Below are positions 63,869 through 64,000 of a DNA stretch of 64,000 nt, piece by piece. Under the pieces are notes generated by a model. The model searched no databases and had not been told where the DNA came from. It worked only from the letters and a program-made list of their open reading frames with translations. The first letter of the stretch is position 1; every line of letters begins with the position of its first letter. The stretch comes from Bryobacteraceae bacterium (GTDB lineage: Bacteria > Acidobacteriota > Terriglobia > Bryobacterales > Bryobacteraceae), in assembly GCA_029975915.1 (NCBI GenBank), contig JARKOC010000034.1:98328-162327 (forward strand), read 5' to 3'. Both the position numbers and the translations under genes were made by a program.

Positions 63869-64000
63869 ATAGGTAGGCTCTCACGAGCTTTCCCTGTCAC
63901 ACCACCCGGCGTACGGGTCCGTACCGGGCGGTTCGGCGGGTTGAGCTACCGACGAACAGTCAGTCTCGGAATCCCGAGCGAGTCGAAATAGGCGTTGGGC
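63869..64000 (-). mobile_element. 3' end of a group II intron (partial, runs off the right edge)
   Basis: Read on the minus strand, domain V occupies 63932-63901 with a 9-bp lower stem containing the CGC triad and its G-T wobble, a 2-nt bulge, and an upper stem. A domain VI-like hairpin follows and the sequence ends in CTAT at 63869. The upstream part of the intron is outside the window. Confidence 0.75.
63946..64000 (-). CDS. Group II intron reverse transcriptase/maturase, C-terminal end only
   Basis: The last 17 codons visible encode PNAYFDSLGIPRLTVRR and stop at TAG, resembling the C-terminus of group II intron-encoded proteins (PNAYFA-type endings). The rest of the gene lies beyond the right edge. 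It ends 13 bp before domain V. Confidence 0.65.
   Translation of the reverse strand, partial: PNAYFDSLGIPRLTVRR

Noticed and set aside
1..64000. CRISPR arrays, phage or IS elements
   Set aside because: No regularly spaced repeats, transposase or phage genes were seen apart from the group II intron end at the right edge.

Overview
The window looks like a 64 kb piece of a high-GC chromosome from an acidobacterium of the Bryobacterales/Solibacter type. This assignment is inference. It rests on a secreted beta-propeller protein with a Solibacter-type C-terminal domain (TIGR03437-like), several enzymes with 'MxRRxF' twin-arginine-like leaders (isomerases, a Gfo/Idh/MocA oxidoreductase, a phosphoesterase), a lone PEP-CTERM protein, and an ECF sigma/FecR regulator beside ABC exporters. 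Coding density is high, and many neighbouring genes overlap as ATGA.

Layout. (1) 1-7.1 kb, + strand: a corrinoid methyl-transfer operon with two URO-D-type methyltransferases, a B12-binding protein, a sugar-porter MFS protein, a homocysteine methyltransferase, a DUF1638 protein and a RACo/RamA-like activator. (2) 7.0-9.4 kb: a radical SAM/SPASM gene divergent from a cupin across a palindrome, then two small exported Cys-rich proteins (one metallothionein-like). (3) 9.4-17.5 kb: a TIM-barrel protein, a barstar-like protein, and a TetR-regulated RND efflux operon. (4) 17.8-23.1 kb, - strand: iscRSUA-hscBA-iscX with no fdx, then a zinc-ribbon rhomboid. (5) 24.3-26.9 kb: an incomplete tad set (cpaB, tadB, tadC). 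(6) 26.9-32.6 kb: a GNAT protein, an aminotransferase, a rhodanese with an in-frame UGA at its catalytic Cys and a bacterial SECIS-like hairpin, an iodotyrosine-deiodinase-like nitroreductase, a PEP-CTERM protein, a TIM-barrel protein and a LEA14-like protein. (7) 32.6-42.7 kb, - strand: an HD-GYP/GAF/GGDEF protein, tRNA-Arg, two ABC export modules, a FecR-type regulator and an ECF sigma factor. (8) 42.7-47.6 kb: an NAD(P)-binding protein, citrate synthase, the TIGR03437-like protein and a Cys-rich protein. (9) 47.8-56.2 kb, + strand: one long operon with two response regulators, two histidine kinases, all four subunits of a group 3b-like [NiFe] hydrogenase and a maturation protease. (10) 56.2-64 kb: tRNA-Gln, an oxidoreductase, a beta-barrel protein, thiG, a phosphoesterase, UDP-sugar dehydrogenase, rtcB, and the 3' end of a group II intron running off the right edge.

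The strongest novel signals are the putative selenocysteine rhodanese coupled to the deiodinase-like flavoprotein (29.2-30.3 kb), the hydrogenase operon with its built-in phosphorelay and an Asp in place of an expected cluster Cys in the small subunit (47.8-56.2 kb), and the corrinoid operon whose methyl acceptor appears to be homocysteine (1-7 kb).
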